A stretch of 64,000 bases of DNA from Treponema primitia ZAS-1 (GCF_000297095.1 NZ_AEEA01000050.1:139548-203547); one strand, 5' to 3'. Counted from the stretch's first letter, positions 32,532 to 41,008 are shown. Translations and numbers: made by a program. Notes: generated by a model from the sequence alone, not told the origin.

Positions 32532-33398
32532 ATGCCGGTATTAAAACTTATCATGATTGGCGATGTGGTGGGAGAAAGCGGGATTGCTGTTCTGGAAAAG
32601 CTGCTGCCTGCCCTTATCGAGAAAGAGAGGGCGGATTTTGTGGTGGTCAACGGGGAAAACGCCGCCGCCGGCTTTGGCATAACCGAAGCGGAGAAAGTGC
32701 GTATCCTTAATGCAGGGGCGGACCTGATCACCACCGGGAACCATGTTTGGGAAAAACGGGAATTCTGGCCGGTCCTGGACCAGGATGAACGGATACTCCG
32801 GCCGGCGAATTATCCCGGAAAGTCGGCGGGCCGGGGCTGGAGGGAGATCAGAAAAAATGATGTCCCCTGGCTGGTGATAAATCTCCAGGGCCGCGAACTG
32901 ATGACCCCCATAGACTGCCCTTTTAAGGCTTTTGATTCGATTATTGACAGCCAGGGCGCTTTGGTTACCGAATTCCATTCCCTGCTGAACACCGATGGTT
33001 CGACGCCGGACATTTTGCGGAAATACGGCGCCGTGGTGGTGGTTGATTTCCACGCGGAATCCACAAAGGAAAAGGAAGCCCTGGGCTTTTACCTGGACGG
33101 AAGGGCCAGCGTTGTGGCGGGTACCCATACCCATGTGCAAACCGCGGACGAGCGGGTACTAAAACAGGGAACCGCCTACATCACCGACTTGGGGATGACC
33201 GGCGTATCAGGCGGGGTTATCGGCATGGACACCAAGGTTTGTCTGGACCGTGCCCGAACCCAGGTACTGTACCGCATGAACTGCGCCGACCCTTCCCCCG
33301 GGCAGCCGTCGGAACTTCAGGGTATACTTACAGAAATTGATCAGGAAACGGGCAAAGCAATTTCGATCCGGCGGATCCGGGTCTCAAGAGACCAGTAG
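32532..33398 (+). CDS. YmdB-like metallophosphoesterase (TIGR00282 family)
   Basis: 288 residues, family length. Di-metal phosphodiesterase; Bacillus YmdB hydrolyses cyclic nucleotides and influences RNase Y-dependent gene expression. Motifs: MIGDVVGESGIAVLEKLLP, VVNGENAAAGFGI, GADLITTGNHVWEKRE, VVVDFHAESTKEK, VVAGTHTHVQTADERVL and DLGMTGVSGGVIGMD, all metal-ligand stretches of the family. The -10 is 6 nt from the ATG. Position near rny supports a shared role in RNA turnover control. Confidence 0.93.
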   Translation: MPVLKLIMIGDVVGESGIAVLEKLLPALIEKERADFVVVNGENAAAGFGITEAEKVRILNAGADLITTGNHVWEKREFWPVLDQDERILRPANYPGKSAGRGWREIRKNDVPWLVINLQGRELMTPIDCPFKAFDSIIDSQGALVTEFHSLLNTDGSTPDILRKYGAVVVVDFHAESTKEKEALGFYLDGRASVVAGTHTHVQTADERVLKQGTAYITDLGMTGVSGGVIGMDTKVCLDRARTQVLYRMNCADPSPGQPSELQGILTEIDQETGKAISIRRIRVSRDQ

Positions 33399-33410
33399 AT
33401 CTCTTGAGAC
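33381..33410. terminator. Bidirectional stem-loop between ymdB and the GerMN gene
   Basis: Perfect 11-bp inverted repeat GTCTCAAGAGA (33381-33391) and TCTCTTGAGAC (33400-33410) with an 8-nt loop, overlapping the ymdB stop codon and touching the stop of the convergent gene. No T tract on either strand, so termination would be weak or Rho-assisted; it could also stabilise 3' ends. Confidence 0.6.
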
Positions 33411-34216
33411 TAGAATGAGCTCCTGCTCAGGGGGCTTCCTATACCGATTCTTTCTCCAAGAAAATCTACCCTGTTGCCTTCGATGAGGATTTGCACATCG
33501 GAGATGTTGGGGAATTCTGTGGCAGTCCAGATTATCTGCCAGAGCTGGCCCATATATCCTTCCACACCATAGGTGTTAAACTGAAACTCCTCACTAAAAC
33601 TAATATACGCGGTGGAGCCCCGTACTTCGGCCCGGAGCAGTTTGGTACCCGGAGGAATCAGGGATCTGAGCCTGGGGTCCCGGCGCTGCTCTTCCGCCGT
33701 GGGGCCCTGGAGGAGGAGCCGTACCGTATCCGCCAGGGGAGAAGCGGATGTTACAGAGCGGGTAACCGCTTGCCGCAGGAGGGCGCCGTCCCCATCAACC
33801 CGTATGAAGTAGAGGGCCCGGTCCCGGCTTTGCCCGGCGGGGGGGCTTACGGGCGGTGCGGCAGGCTTGGGTTCCGGAACGGCGACGGGGGTATCCTCCA
33901 CCGTATCGACGGCAGGCGGTTCTTCCGTTGGAAGTACCGCTGGGGCAGCGGGTTCATCGGCGGTAACGGTGGCAGCCGGCAGCTCCGGGGCTGACGGAAG
34001 TTCCGGGACATTGGCGTCCGGGGCGTTTTCCTCGGTTTCAGTTTTATTGAAGAGACGATCCAGAAGGCCCGTATTTTCAACGCTGGATCGGATAAGCTGC
34101 AGGTTCACGAAAAAAAGGCTGATCACAATGATAAAAAAAAGGGTCCAGAAGATAAAGGACGCACGTTTTTTCGGCGGAGGCGGGGGATTGGTTTTTCTGT
34201 TTTTTGGGGCTGCCAC
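33410..34216 (-). CDS. Membrane-anchored GerMN-domain protein
   Basis: 268 residues from a GTG start at 34216. Short cytoplasmic N terminus rich in Pro/Lys, one TM helix (FIFWTLFFIIVISLFFVNLQ), a Pro/Ala/Glu-rich linker (about 60-145), then a GerMN (sporulation/germination-type) domain: RALYFIRVDGDGALLRQAV, LADTVRLLLQGPTAEEQRR, LIPPGTKLLRAEVRGSTAYI, FSEEFQF. GerMN domains occur in envelope proteins of non-sporulating bacteria too and are thought to bind cell-wall material. The -10 is 6 nt before the GTG, so the message is probably leaderless. Confidence 0.85.
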   Translation of the reverse strand: MAAPKNRKTNPPPPPKKRASFIFWTLFFIIVISLFFVNLQLIRSSVENTGLLDRLFNKTETEENAPDANVPELPSAPELPAATVTADEPAAPAVLPTEEPPAVDTVEDTPVAVPEPKPAAPPVSPPAGQSRDRALYFIRVDGDGALLRQAVTRSVTSASPLADTVRLLLQGPTAEEQRRDPRLRSLIPPGTKLLRAEVRGSTAYISFSEEFQFNTYGVEGYMGQLWQIIWTATEFPNISDVQILIEGNRVDFLGERIGIGSPLSRSSF

Positions 34217-34222
34217 AGTTCA

Positions 34223-34251
34223 ATAATAGAGGAAATGATACGCGGGGTCAA
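34223..34251 (-). promoter_or_regulatory. Promoter of the GerMN gene, leaderless GTG start
   Basis: Minus-strand TTGACC (34246-34251), 17 bp, TATTAT (34223-34228), 6 nt to GTG 34216, no Shine-Dalgarno. Confidence 0.6.
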
Positions 34252-34281
34252 TGAGACTATATTTTATCTGTCAGCCTGTAC

Positions 34282-34287
34282 TAAAAT
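34282..34287 (+). promoter_or_regulatory. Possible -10 of the alkyltransferase-like gene
   Basis: TAAAAT, 6 nt before ATG 34294; no Shine-Dalgarno and no clear -35. Confidence 0.35.
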
Positions 34288-34293
34288 ACAGCC

Positions 34294-34614
34294 ATGAAAG
34301 AGTTCCATGAGTCGACCCTGCGTATTTTGGCAGCCATTAAGGCGGTACCTAAGGGCCGGGTTTCCAGTTACCGGAATATTGCCCTGGCGGCGGGACTGCC
34401 CAATGGCGCCCGGCAGGTAGCCCGGATACTCCATTCCCTGGCTGAAAAGGAAAAGCTCCCCTGGCACCGGATCATCAAAGCCGACGGCCGCATCGCCCTG
34501 GGCGAAGGAAACGGCCGGGAACTCCAGATCAGCCTGCTCCGATCCGAGGGGGTGCGGGTGAGCAAGGCCGGGGTGGTGGATATGGGATGCTACGGTATTC
34601 AGTACAGCTTGTAG
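34294..34614 (+). CDS. Alkyltransferase-like (ATL) DNA-binding protein
   Basis: 106 residues, only the C-terminal DNA-binding domain of the MGMT family (IKAVPKGRVSSYRNIALAAG, GARQVARILHS). The methyl-acceptor motif PCHR is changed to PWHR (LPWHRIIKADGRI), which defines ATL proteins: they bind O6-alkylguanine without repairing it and hand the lesion to nucleotide excision repair. Probably leaderless. Its 3' end overlaps the convergent beta-barrel gene by 16 bp. Confidence 0.92.
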   Translation: MKEFHESTLRILAAIKAVPKGRVSSYRNIALAAGLPNGARQVARILHSLAEKEKLPWHRIIKADGRIALGEGNGRELQISLLRSEGVRVSKAGVVDMGCYGIQYSL

Positions 34615-35537
34615 CTCAGAATTGCGGCGGCCCGGTAGAAGCTTAGGAGGGGGTCCTCGGTTTTGAGATGCCGGTCCTGGTAAAACACATCCTTGGCCAG
34701 ATCATCCTCACGGCCCTCAGTATAACTGCGGCGGGTATGGAACTGGACTATCAGGGCGGCGCTGAATTTTTCGGTGATAGTAAAATTGAAGAGGGGCCCA
34801 AAGGTCCAGCGGCCCAGGTCGTCCCCCCAATCTTTTCGGTGCGGGGTGTCGTAGAGGTAGAGCTCCATCTCCGCCATGAGACCCACGGTATTGAGGAAGA
34901 TCGGCATCTGATAGCCCAGGAGGTAATTGCCGTAGTAGTTTAAACCGTTACGGTTCTGGCCGTCGTCGTTTTCAAAATACCAGGAATCGCCTGAGGAGGC
35001 TGCGGTATTGCCCTTGTAACGGGCCTCGTGGTAGGTACGGAACACCACATGGTTCCAGTCCCCGGGAAGGATGGCGGCCAGATCAAACTGGAAAACAGCC
35101 CCGCCATAGGCGCTCCAGAGGAGGCCGTCAAAAGGGCTGCCGTCTACTTCGGGCTTTGTGGTGTCGCCTACCCGGCGGTTAATCCCTATGCCGTAAATAT
35201 CGTTACCAAAAAGTTCAATATTCCAGCCCGAACCGATGCGCGCCCCCGCAACGGCCTGCAGAAAAGCGATGGGAGTAAACACCGCCTCGGCGATTCCGTT
35301 TACTGAAACTGGGGAAAGCTCCGCAGTAAGGGCCAGGCTGAGATTGTTGCCCTCCGTAAGAGGACTTTCGCTCCGCAGCAGGGGGAAGATAAAATTTTGG
35401 GTAATCCCCAGTTTGATCTCCGGCAGGGTTGATGTCTGAAGCGTTAAGCCCGTGGTATTCCGGATCTCCGAATCTGCCTTGAGGGGAAGGGCCGCAAGCA
35501 GGAGGACCGGGATAAAAAGGGGTATGAGCCGCTTCAT
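34599..35537 (-). CDS. Outer-membrane beta-barrel-like protein
   Basis: 312 residues with a signal peptide (MKRLIPLFIPVLLLAALPLKA). The mature part is rich in alternating, aromatic-ended strands (LTLQTSTLPEIKLGITQNF, WNHVVFRTYHEARYK, FGPLFNFTITEKFSAALIVQF) and ends AAAILSYKLY, a C-terminal aromatic typical of outer-membrane barrels. Its ATG overlaps the stop of the oxidoreductase gamma-subunit gene by 1 nt, making it the fifth gene of the kor/vor operon. No family recognised; role unknown. Confidence 0.7.
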   Translation of the reverse strand: MKRLIPLFIPVLLLAALPLKADSEIRNTTGLTLQTSTLPEIKLGITQNFIFPLLRSESPLTEGNNLSLALTAELSPVSVNGIAEAVFTPIAFLQAVAGARIGSGWNIELFGNDIYGIGINRRVGDTTKPEVDGSPFDGLLWSAYGGAVFQFDLAAILPGDWNHVVFRTYHEARYKGNTAASSGDSWYFENDDGQNRNGLNYYGNYLLGYQMPIFLNTVGLMAEMELYLYDTPHRKDWGDDLGRWTFGPLFNFTITEKFSAALIVQFHTRRSYTEGREDDLAKDVFYQDRHLKTEDPLLSFYRAAAILSYKLY

Positions 35538-36073
35538 TATTTTACCGCTTCAAAACCCGCCTGGATGGCCGCCACGTTCATGGGCACAAACTTGTGCTTG
35601 TCCGCGGAGAAAAAGTTTTTCAGGATGGGCTCTATCGCGTTAATGGAAAGCGCCCCGGTAAGTTTGGCCATGACACCCAGGGCTACCATGTTGGCGATGC
35701 GGCTATGCCCGATTTTTTCCGCTATGCCCTGGAGGTCGATGCGGGTTACCTTGAGGTCCGTACGCTTTGGCTCCTCCTTAACCAGGGATGAATTGATCAG
35801 CAGTATCCCCCCTTGTTTGAGGATCCCCTCGCAAAGGGGGAGGGATTCCGGGTTCATCACCAGGGCGGAATCGGGGATGGTAACCAGGGGGCTGGCGATT
35901 TCTTCATCCGAGACGATTACCCCGGCCCTGGCGATACCGCCCCGCTTTTCGGCGCCGTAGAAGGGGAAGAAGGTGACATTTTTCCCTTCCTTCATGGCGC
36001 AGTACACCCAGATCTGTCCCAGGGAGACAATACCCTGGCCGCCGAAACCGGCGAATAATGATTTTTCCGTCAT
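35537..36073 (-). CDS. 2-oxoacid:ferredoxin oxidoreductase, gamma subunit
   Basis: 178 residues. Gamma-type subunit: LFAGFGGQGIVSLGQIWVYC at the N terminus (GxGGQG motif), then TFFPFYGAEKRGGIARAGVI and a C-terminal helix region (MVALGVMAKLTGALSINA). Fourth subunit gene in the order delta-alpha-beta-gamma, overlapping beta by 4 bp. With the others it forms a VOR/KOR-type complex converting 2-oxo acids to acyl-CoA with ferredoxin. Confidence 0.93.
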   Translation of the reverse strand: MTEKSLFAGFGGQGIVSLGQIWVYCAMKEGKNVTFFPFYGAEKRGGIARAGVIVSDEEIASPLVTIPDSALVMNPESLPLCEGILKQGGILLINSSLVKEEPKRTDLKVTRIDLQGIAEKIGHSRIANMVALGVMAKLTGALSINAIEPILKNFFSADKHKFVPMNVAAIQAGFEAVK

Positions 36074-36840
36074 TTAAGGCCTCCCTTGGAAGCTGCGCTC
36101 AGGGTGTCCTTGATTTCACCCAGGGGGTAAAAGGGGATCATGTTTTCCTCCAGCCATTCCATTGCCGGTATGGGGTCCAGGCCCCAGTTGGTGGGACAGG
36201 AGGAGAGGACTTCAACCATGGTAAATCCTACCCCCGCAAGCTGGGCCTCCAGGGCCTTGCGGATATACTGTTTGGTTTTCCGGGTGTTGGCGGGGGTGTT
36301 CACCGCGCTGCGGGCTATGTAGCGGGTCCCCTCAAGCTGCGCTAAAAGTTCCGAGACTTTTATGGGGTAGCCCATACCCGCGGCGTCCGGGTCCCGGCCC
36401 AGGGGAGCGGTGGCGGCCTTCTGGCCTATCAGGGTGGTGGGGGCCATCTGCCCGCCGGTCATGCCGTAAATAGCGTTGTTAACAAAAATGGTGGTGAACT
36501 TTTCCGCCCGGTTTGCGGCGTGGATCATTTCCGCAGTACCGATGGCGGCCATGTCGCCGTCCCCCTGGTAACAGATAACCAGGTGATCCGGCAGGACCCG
36601 CTTGATAGCCGTGGCAGCCGCGGGGGTACGTCCGTGGGCCGGCTGTACCGTATCGAAGTCAAAGTACAGATCCGCCCAGATAGCGCAGCCCACAGGATTG
36701 GTGATGATGGTCCGGTCTCGCAGGCCCATCTCGTCCACCAGTTCGGTGATGATACGGTGGATAACCCCGTGACCGCAGCCGGCGCAATATTTTGTAGAAA
36801 TGTTGTATAAACTTTTAGGATGTCCGTAGAGTTGTTTCAT
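36070..36840 (-). CDS. 2-oxoacid:ferredoxin oxidoreductase, beta (TPP) subunit
   Basis: 256 residues. TPP-binding subunit: YCAGCGHGVIHRIITELVDE (Cys pair for a cluster), GRTPAAATAIKRVLPD, and the TPP motif CYQGDGDMAAIGTAEMIHAA ending with NNAIYGMTGGQMAPTT. Overlaps the alpha gene by 4 bp. The GDGDMAAIG and GMTGGQ forms are typical of 2-oxoglutarate and 3-methyl-2-oxobutanoate oxidoreductases rather than pyruvate oxidoreductase. Confidence 0.95.
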   Translation of the reverse strand: MKQLYGHPKSLYNISTKYCAGCGHGVIHRIITELVDEMGLRDRTIITNPVGCAIWADLYFDFDTVQPAHGRTPAAATAIKRVLPDHLVICYQGDGDMAAIGTAEMIHAANRAEKFTTIFVNNAIYGMTGGQMAPTTLIGQKAATAPLGRDPDAAGMGYPIKVSELLAQLEGTRYIARSAVNTPANTRKTKQYIRKALEAQLAGVGFTMVEVLSSCPTNWGLDPIPAMEWLEENMIPFYPLGEIKDTLSAASKGGLK

Positions 36841-37970
36841 GATTTCCCTCCCAGTATCTCCTTCACTTTCTCGAAGACCTCTTCCTCCGTGGGAATGATC
36901 CCGCCGGAGTGGGCCAATAGATGCACCGGAGATCGGGGCCCTGACGGGTCCGCCTCATAAACCGAAAGTTTCACATCCTCTATCAACTGGCCTTCGCTCA
37001 TCTCTACGGTGAGCAGGGGCTTACCCGTGGAGGCAATCCTAGCCAGAGCCTTGTAGGGGAAGGGCCAAAGGGTAATGGGCCGGAACAGTCCTACTTTAAT
37101 CCCCTCCTTTTCGGCAAGCTTCTTGGCGCCTAGGGCGATCCGGGCGGAGGTTCCGTAGGCAACCAGGGTAATATCCGGCCCCTCGCCGGTAAAGGCATTA
37201 CAGGCGGTACGGTAACCCACCGCTTCAAAACGAAGTTCCTTAGCCTTTATTTCCTCATAGCGGATCAGCCGCTTTTTGTTCCGCGCTTCCAGTACCGCCG
37301 GGTCCAGGAATATCGAGGTGATATGCACCGCAGGCCCCCCGGCTTTGCCTTCCCGCTCCGGCAGATGCCCGGCAGTCCAGTCCCGCTTGGGCAGGTCCCC
37401 TAGGGGCCGTTCCGGAGGTAGAACCACCCCTTCCATCATCTGGCCTATCATACCGTCCGCCAGGACGATTACGGGGATACGGTATTGGTCCGCTAAATCA
37501 AAGGCAAGATAGGTCAGGTCCGCACATTCCTGGACGCTCTTGGGGGCCAGTACGATGTTGTAGTAATCCCCATGGCCGCCGCCACGGGTGGATTGGAAGT
37601 AATCGCTCTGGGCGGGGGCTATGGAGCCCAACCCCGGGCCGCCCCGGACCACGTTAACCAGCACCAGGGGGATATCCGCCCCGGCGGCATAGGACATGCC
37701 TTCCTGCTTTAAGCTGATGCCGGGGCTGGAAGAGCTGGTCATAGCCCGGGCTCCGGCGGTGGAAGCGCCGTAGACCATATTAATCGCCGCAACCTCGCTT
37801 TCCGCCTGGATAAAAATCCGGTTCTTTTCGAGCATATTTTTTGCCATATAGGCGGCAATCTCGCTCTGGGGGGTAATGGGGTAGCCGAAATAGGCGGTAC
37901 ACCCCGCCCGAATCGCCGCTTCGGCGATGGCGTCATTCCCCTTCATCAGTTGAATGTTTTCGTCGCTCAT
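36837..37970 (-). CDS. 2-oxoacid:ferredoxin oxidoreductase, alpha subunit (VorB/KorA type)
   Basis: 377 residues. Catalytic alpha subunit: LMKGNDAIAEAAIRAGCTAY with FGYPITPQSEIAAYMAKNM, ESEVAAINMVYGASTAGARA, MTSSSSPGISLKQEG, and VNVVRGGPGLGSIAPAQSDY. The compact form with the YPITPQ and SSPG motifs matches the VorB/KorA class, not the large PFOR. In a genome making branched-chain amino acids it could oxidise their 2-oxo acids or work in reverse; substrate choice between 2-oxoisovalerate and 2-oxoglutarate is not readable. Overlaps neighbours by 4 bp on both sides. Confidence 0.93.
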   Translation of the reverse strand: MSDENIQLMKGNDAIAEAAIRAGCTAYFGYPITPQSEIAAYMAKNMLEKNRIFIQAESEVAAINMVYGASTAGARAMTSSSSPGISLKQEGMSYAAGADIPLVLVNVVRGGPGLGSIAPAQSDYFQSTRGGGHGDYYNIVLAPKSVQECADLTYLAFDLADQYRIPVIVLADGMIGQMMEGVVLPPERPLGDLPKRDWTAGHLPEREGKAGGPAVHITSIFLDPAVLEARNKKRLIRYEEIKAKELRFEAVGYRTACNAFTGEGPDITLVAYGTSARIALGAKKLAEKEGIKVGLFRPITLWPFPYKALARIASTGKPLLTVEMSEGQLIEDVKLSVYEADPSGPRSPVHLLAHSGGIIPTEEEVFEKVKEILGGKS

Positions 37971-38197
37971 GCGGAAGCCCCCTCTAAATCAAAAATCTCG
38001 ATGCACACATCGGGACAAACCTCAAAGCAGTTCCCGCAGGCTATACACTTTTCCGGATTGGCCGGAAAAGAGGGATACACCCCCGAAGCGTTGAGCCCCG
38101 TATCTTTTTCCAGCACCTTTACCGGACAAGCCCGGATACACAACAAACACCCTTTACACAGTTCCCGGTCAATAACGACCTTCCCCTTCCTCGCCAT
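37967..38197 (-). CDS. 2-oxoacid:ferredoxin oxidoreductase, delta (ferredoxin) subunit
   Basis: 76 residues with two [4Fe-4S] motifs: CKGCLLCIRACP and CIACGNCFEVCP. First gene of the operon, with a strong GAGGAGG site before ATG 38197 and a good promoter further upstream. It passes electrons from the TPP centre to external ferredoxin. Confidence 0.95.
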   Translation of the reverse strand: MARKGKVVIDRELCKGCLLCIRACPVKVLEKDTGLNASGVYPSFPANPEKCIACGNCFEVCPDVCIEIFDLEGASA

Positions 38198-38232
38198 AGG
38201 GCCTCCTCTCTTAGCGCCGCAATGATTCGGTT

Positions 38233-38261
38233 ATTGTATAGAAAAGGGGAAATTACCGCAA
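38233..38261 (-). promoter_or_regulatory. Promoter of the oxidoreductase operon
   Basis: Minus-strand TTGCGG (38256-38261), 17 bp, TACAAT (38233-38238), about 35 nt before ATG 38197. Confidence 0.55.
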
Positions 38262-38337
38262 GGGAAGGGGGAACGCCGACAGCTAGCCCGAGCGGTGCTT
38301 TCATCAACAACCACTTGCCGCCCCGTACCGAGGGTTT

Positions 38338-39933
38338 TTAACAGCAGACGATCGTAATTTCTTCTTGGGGCAGCCATTTAATCCGTTCATCCCAGGCAGG
38401 TTTATTGGCTCGGCGATCAAAGATAACCAGATAACATTTTACCGGCAGGCCGTTATGGGAACTGAGGGGAGGAGAAAAACTGTCCCTATACCGCAGGGTT
38501 TGCCGTATGCCCTCTTCCATAAGGGCTTCAAAGGATTTTCCTTCCCGGAACAGTTTTACTTCAATAATATCCCATGCGCCGTGGTATTCTACTGCCAGAT
38601 CCATACGCCCCCGGCCTGCGGCATATTCCCGCTCAATCCGTCCTGAACCATTTGTTATGCGCTGAAGAAAAGCCATAAGCAGCAGATGGGGGAAGGCCTC
38701 GGTATAATCAGCCTGTTGCTCCCATACTTCGGAATTGTTCCGCCAGAAAGACTGAAATTCCCGGAGCAGGGCGTTCATATCCAGGGTTCCATCGCTTTTT
38801 TGCCATTTCCAGGTGCTGGGGGGCGGCAAATTATCATGGTAGGGCGAGTCCAGAAAGCGGATCATCATCTCTTCGTAGATGGGATTAGAAATCACAAATC
38901 CTGTATCGGCGCCCCAATTAACCAAGCCTAAATCCATGGCTAGTTCCACATCCCGGTTGGTTCTGGTCATGGTAAGGTCTGTCTCGCCGATAAGAATTGT
39001 TTGTATCACCCGCCTGATCCGTGGGTCCCGCAGACGTTCCTCCAGGGCATCAAGGTGAGTTTCCCGGGCGTCTATCATCTGTTTACGGGCTTCCCGGATA
39101 TGGTCAATGGTTACCGTCTCGACGCTTTCTGCATCCAGTACCCGCATAGTCGCTCTTTGCAACAGGGAATTAACGATCCAGGGCTGCCCCTTTGATTGTT
39201 CGTAGACATACTCCAGGGCTTCCGGGGTAATCTGCTGCCCTGTTTCCGCAGTCCTTTGGGCAAAAAGCCGCCCTATATCGTCTTTGTGAAAATTGGACAA
39301 TGAAGCCGAATCTGATTTGATATTGAAGGGTGAACCAGGATTAGGCGGGATGCCGCCCTTGGAAGCGGTGATATAGTCTTTTAGGTCCCTCATCCCCACC
39401 AGAGCGATTGAGACAGGGAAGGTACCCACTCCTTTATCAGCAAAACCATCTCTCAGTTGACGGAGGAAGCTAATTAGGGTTGCATCGACCAGTACATCGG
39501 TTTCATCAAAAAGGACGATCAGGGGTTTGGGAGCAACCAATGCGGACCAGTTACGCAAAATTTCGTTTAACATGCTAGTGGGTTCTGAAGTTTTCAGTTC
39601 CGGAACCGGCAAGCCTGCGGAACCCGCCCATTGCTGAATAGCTTTACACAGACCCGGCATAGCCCTTTCCGGTTCGGAGATACCCTGGCAGCGCTCCACT
39701 GTTACATAGCAGGAAAGCGCCTCGTCCCCGGCGTTTATCTCCCGCATCCAGCTTTGCAAAAAAGTGGTTTTTCCCGTCTGCCGGGGTGCATGAAGCACCC
39801 AATACAGCTCATCCTCAATATACCGATGGAGTTGGGCGCCTACCAGGCGTTCTTCCGGGGGGAGCATATAGTGCATATCCGGGCGGCAGGGCCCGGTGGT
39901 ATTAAAAAACCGGATTTTGCGTTTGCTCATCAT
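38338..39933 (-). CDS. AAA ATPase with C-terminal PD-(D/E)XK-like domain
   Basis: 531 residues. N-terminal AAA-like ATPase: Walker A HAPRQTGKTTFLQSW, Walker B LIVLFDETDVLVD, a downstream sensor region (VSIALVGMRDLKDY) and a winged-helix-like middle (about 260-360). The C terminus has REYAAGRGRMDLAVEYHGAW followed by IIEVKLFREGK, a D...E-x-K arrangement typical of PD-(D/E)XK nucleases. Members of this family are numerous in some bacteria and often annotated only as ATP-binding proteins; many are thought to be mobile or defence-related, unproven here. The -10 is 5 nt before ATG 39933 (ATG 39930 also possible). Confidence 0.82.
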   Translation of the reverse strand: MMSKRKIRFFNTTGPCRPDMHYMLPPEERLVGAQLHRYIEDELYWVLHAPRQTGKTTFLQSWMREINAGDEALSCYVTVERCQGISEPERAMPGLCKAIQQWAGSAGLPVPELKTSEPTSMLNEILRNWSALVAPKPLIVLFDETDVLVDATLISFLRQLRDGFADKGVGTFPVSIALVGMRDLKDYITASKGGIPPNPGSPFNIKSDSASLSNFHKDDIGRLFAQRTAETGQQITPEALEYVYEQSKGQPWIVNSLLQRATMRVLDAESVETVTIDHIREARKQMIDARETHLDALEERLRDPRIRRVIQTILIGETDLTMTRTNRDVELAMDLGLVNWGADTGFVISNPIYEEMMIRFLDSPYHDNLPPPSTWKWQKSDGTLDMNALLREFQSFWRNNSEVWEQQADYTEAFPHLLLMAFLQRITNGSGRIEREYAAGRGRMDLAVEYHGAWDIIEVKLFREGKSFEALMEEGIRQTLRYRDSFSPPLSSHNGLPVKCYLVIFDRRANKPAWDERIKWLPQEEITIVCC

Positions 39934-39938
39934 TATGT

Positions 39939-39944
39939 AGTATA
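39939..39944 (-). promoter_or_regulatory. -10 box of a leaderless ATPase message
   Basis: Minus-strand TATACT, 5 nt before ATG 39933 (8 nt before ATG 39930). No Shine-Dalgarno; -35 weak. Confidence 0.5.
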
Positions 39945-39986
39945 TCCAAAATTGCGAAAAAGATTAAGAGGATACGAAACATGGGA

Positions 39987-40946
39987 CTAGGAATAGCGTC
40001 CTTCCCTAAGCAGCCCGGTTTTCCAATGCCAGACCGGAACGGAAAGCTCCGATGAAAACGGGTTAGTCTGCTCAAAGTCCGGGAGCCAGCTATTGTCGGG
40101 AACCAGTTCCTGGCAGAAGCCGTCCTCAATGGCCAGGTCCGTGAGCCATTGGAGGAGCTGGTCGTACTCGTCCTGGTTCACATAGCGGCGGGGCATGTCC
40201 TGTATGCCGCCCACCGGGGTGTACTGGGTCATCAGGGAGAGGAGGGCGCGGCCCCGGCAGTGATCGGCAAACCATTGGAGGACCGCCTTGGTGGATTCGG
40301 CATAACCCGGGAGAACCAGGTGACGGATTATCACGCCGGAAACCAGTACCGGTCCCTTCCAGCGGAGTTCCCCGCGGTAGTCCAGCATCCGCAGTATGGC
40401 CTTTTCCGCAGCCGTCGGGTAATTGGGGGCCTTGAAGAAGCGGCCCGCCAGACCGGAGTCCAGGGTTTTCAGGTCTGGAAGATAAACATCGATCTGGTCT
40501 TTCAGGCTTTCCAGGGCGTTGAGACCTTCGTAGGCCGAGGAATTCCAGAGTAGGGGGATGCTGAGGCCCTGGGTGCGGGCGCCCCGGAGATAGGCGGCCA
40601 GGGCGGGGGCGCAGTGGCTGCCGGTAACCAGGTTTATATTTTCCGCTCCCCGGTCCTGGAGTGCCAGGCATATGGCGGTAAACTCCGGCTGATCCACCGT
40701 CCGGCCCATGCCGGCCTGGGAAATCTGAGCGTTCTGGCAAAAAACACAGCCTAAGGTACAGCCGGTAAGGAAGATTGTCCCCGAACCGCCCCTCCCGGTG
40801 ATGGGCGGCTCCTCCCCGCGATGGATAGATGCAGCGGCGATACGAATATCTGCGGTCTCAGCGCAAAAGCCCCGTTTCCCCGCGCTGCGATCCGCCCCGC
40901 AGAGCCGGGGACAGAGGGTACAGCGGCCATAGACCGGCTCAGCCAT
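39987..40946 (-). CDS. Radical SAM protein, PflA-like (activase-like) family
   Basis: 319 residues. Radical SAM core with CTLGCVFCQNAQ (CxxxCxxC), preceded by an N-terminal CTLCPRLCGADR cysteine group typical of the putative glycyl-radical-activase family related to pyruvate formate-lyase activating enzyme. Conserved: LVTGSHCAPALAAYL, LLWNSSAYEGLNAL, DVYLPDLKTLDS, LVLPGYAEST, LLSLMTQYTPVG. No glycyl radical enzyme is adjacent, so the partner is unknown. ATG 40946 chosen; no Shine-Dalgarno, and a CACAAT -10-like box lies 8 nt upstream, so it may be leaderless. TTG 40952 is also in frame. Confidence 0.87.
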   Translation of the reverse strand: MAEPVYGRCTLCPRLCGADRSAGKRGFCAETADIRIAAASIHRGEEPPITGRGGSGTIFLTGCTLGCVFCQNAQISQAGMGRTVDQPEFTAICLALQDRGAENINLVTGSHCAPALAAYLRGARTQGLSIPLLWNSSAYEGLNALESLKDQIDVYLPDLKTLDSGLAGRFFKAPNYPTAAEKAILRMLDYRGELRWKGPVLVSGVIIRHLVLPGYAESTKAVLQWFADHCRGRALLSLMTQYTPVGGIQDMPRRYVNQDEYDQLLQWLTDLAIEDGFCQELVPDNSWLPDFEQTNPFSSELSVPVWHWKTGLLREGRYS

Positions 40947-40979
40947 GTGCAACCATTGTGACGTTTCGGGGTCTAAATG

Positions 40980-41008
40980 TTGACGAGTTAAATTTGAAAG
41001 AGTATAGT
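40980..41008 (+). promoter_or_regulatory. Promoter of the ECF sigma operon
   Basis: TTGACG (40980-40985), 17 bp, TATAGT (41003-41008); leader about 35 nt to ATG 41050. Resembles a housekeeping sigma70 site, not an ECF GAAC-type site. Confidence 0.6.
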
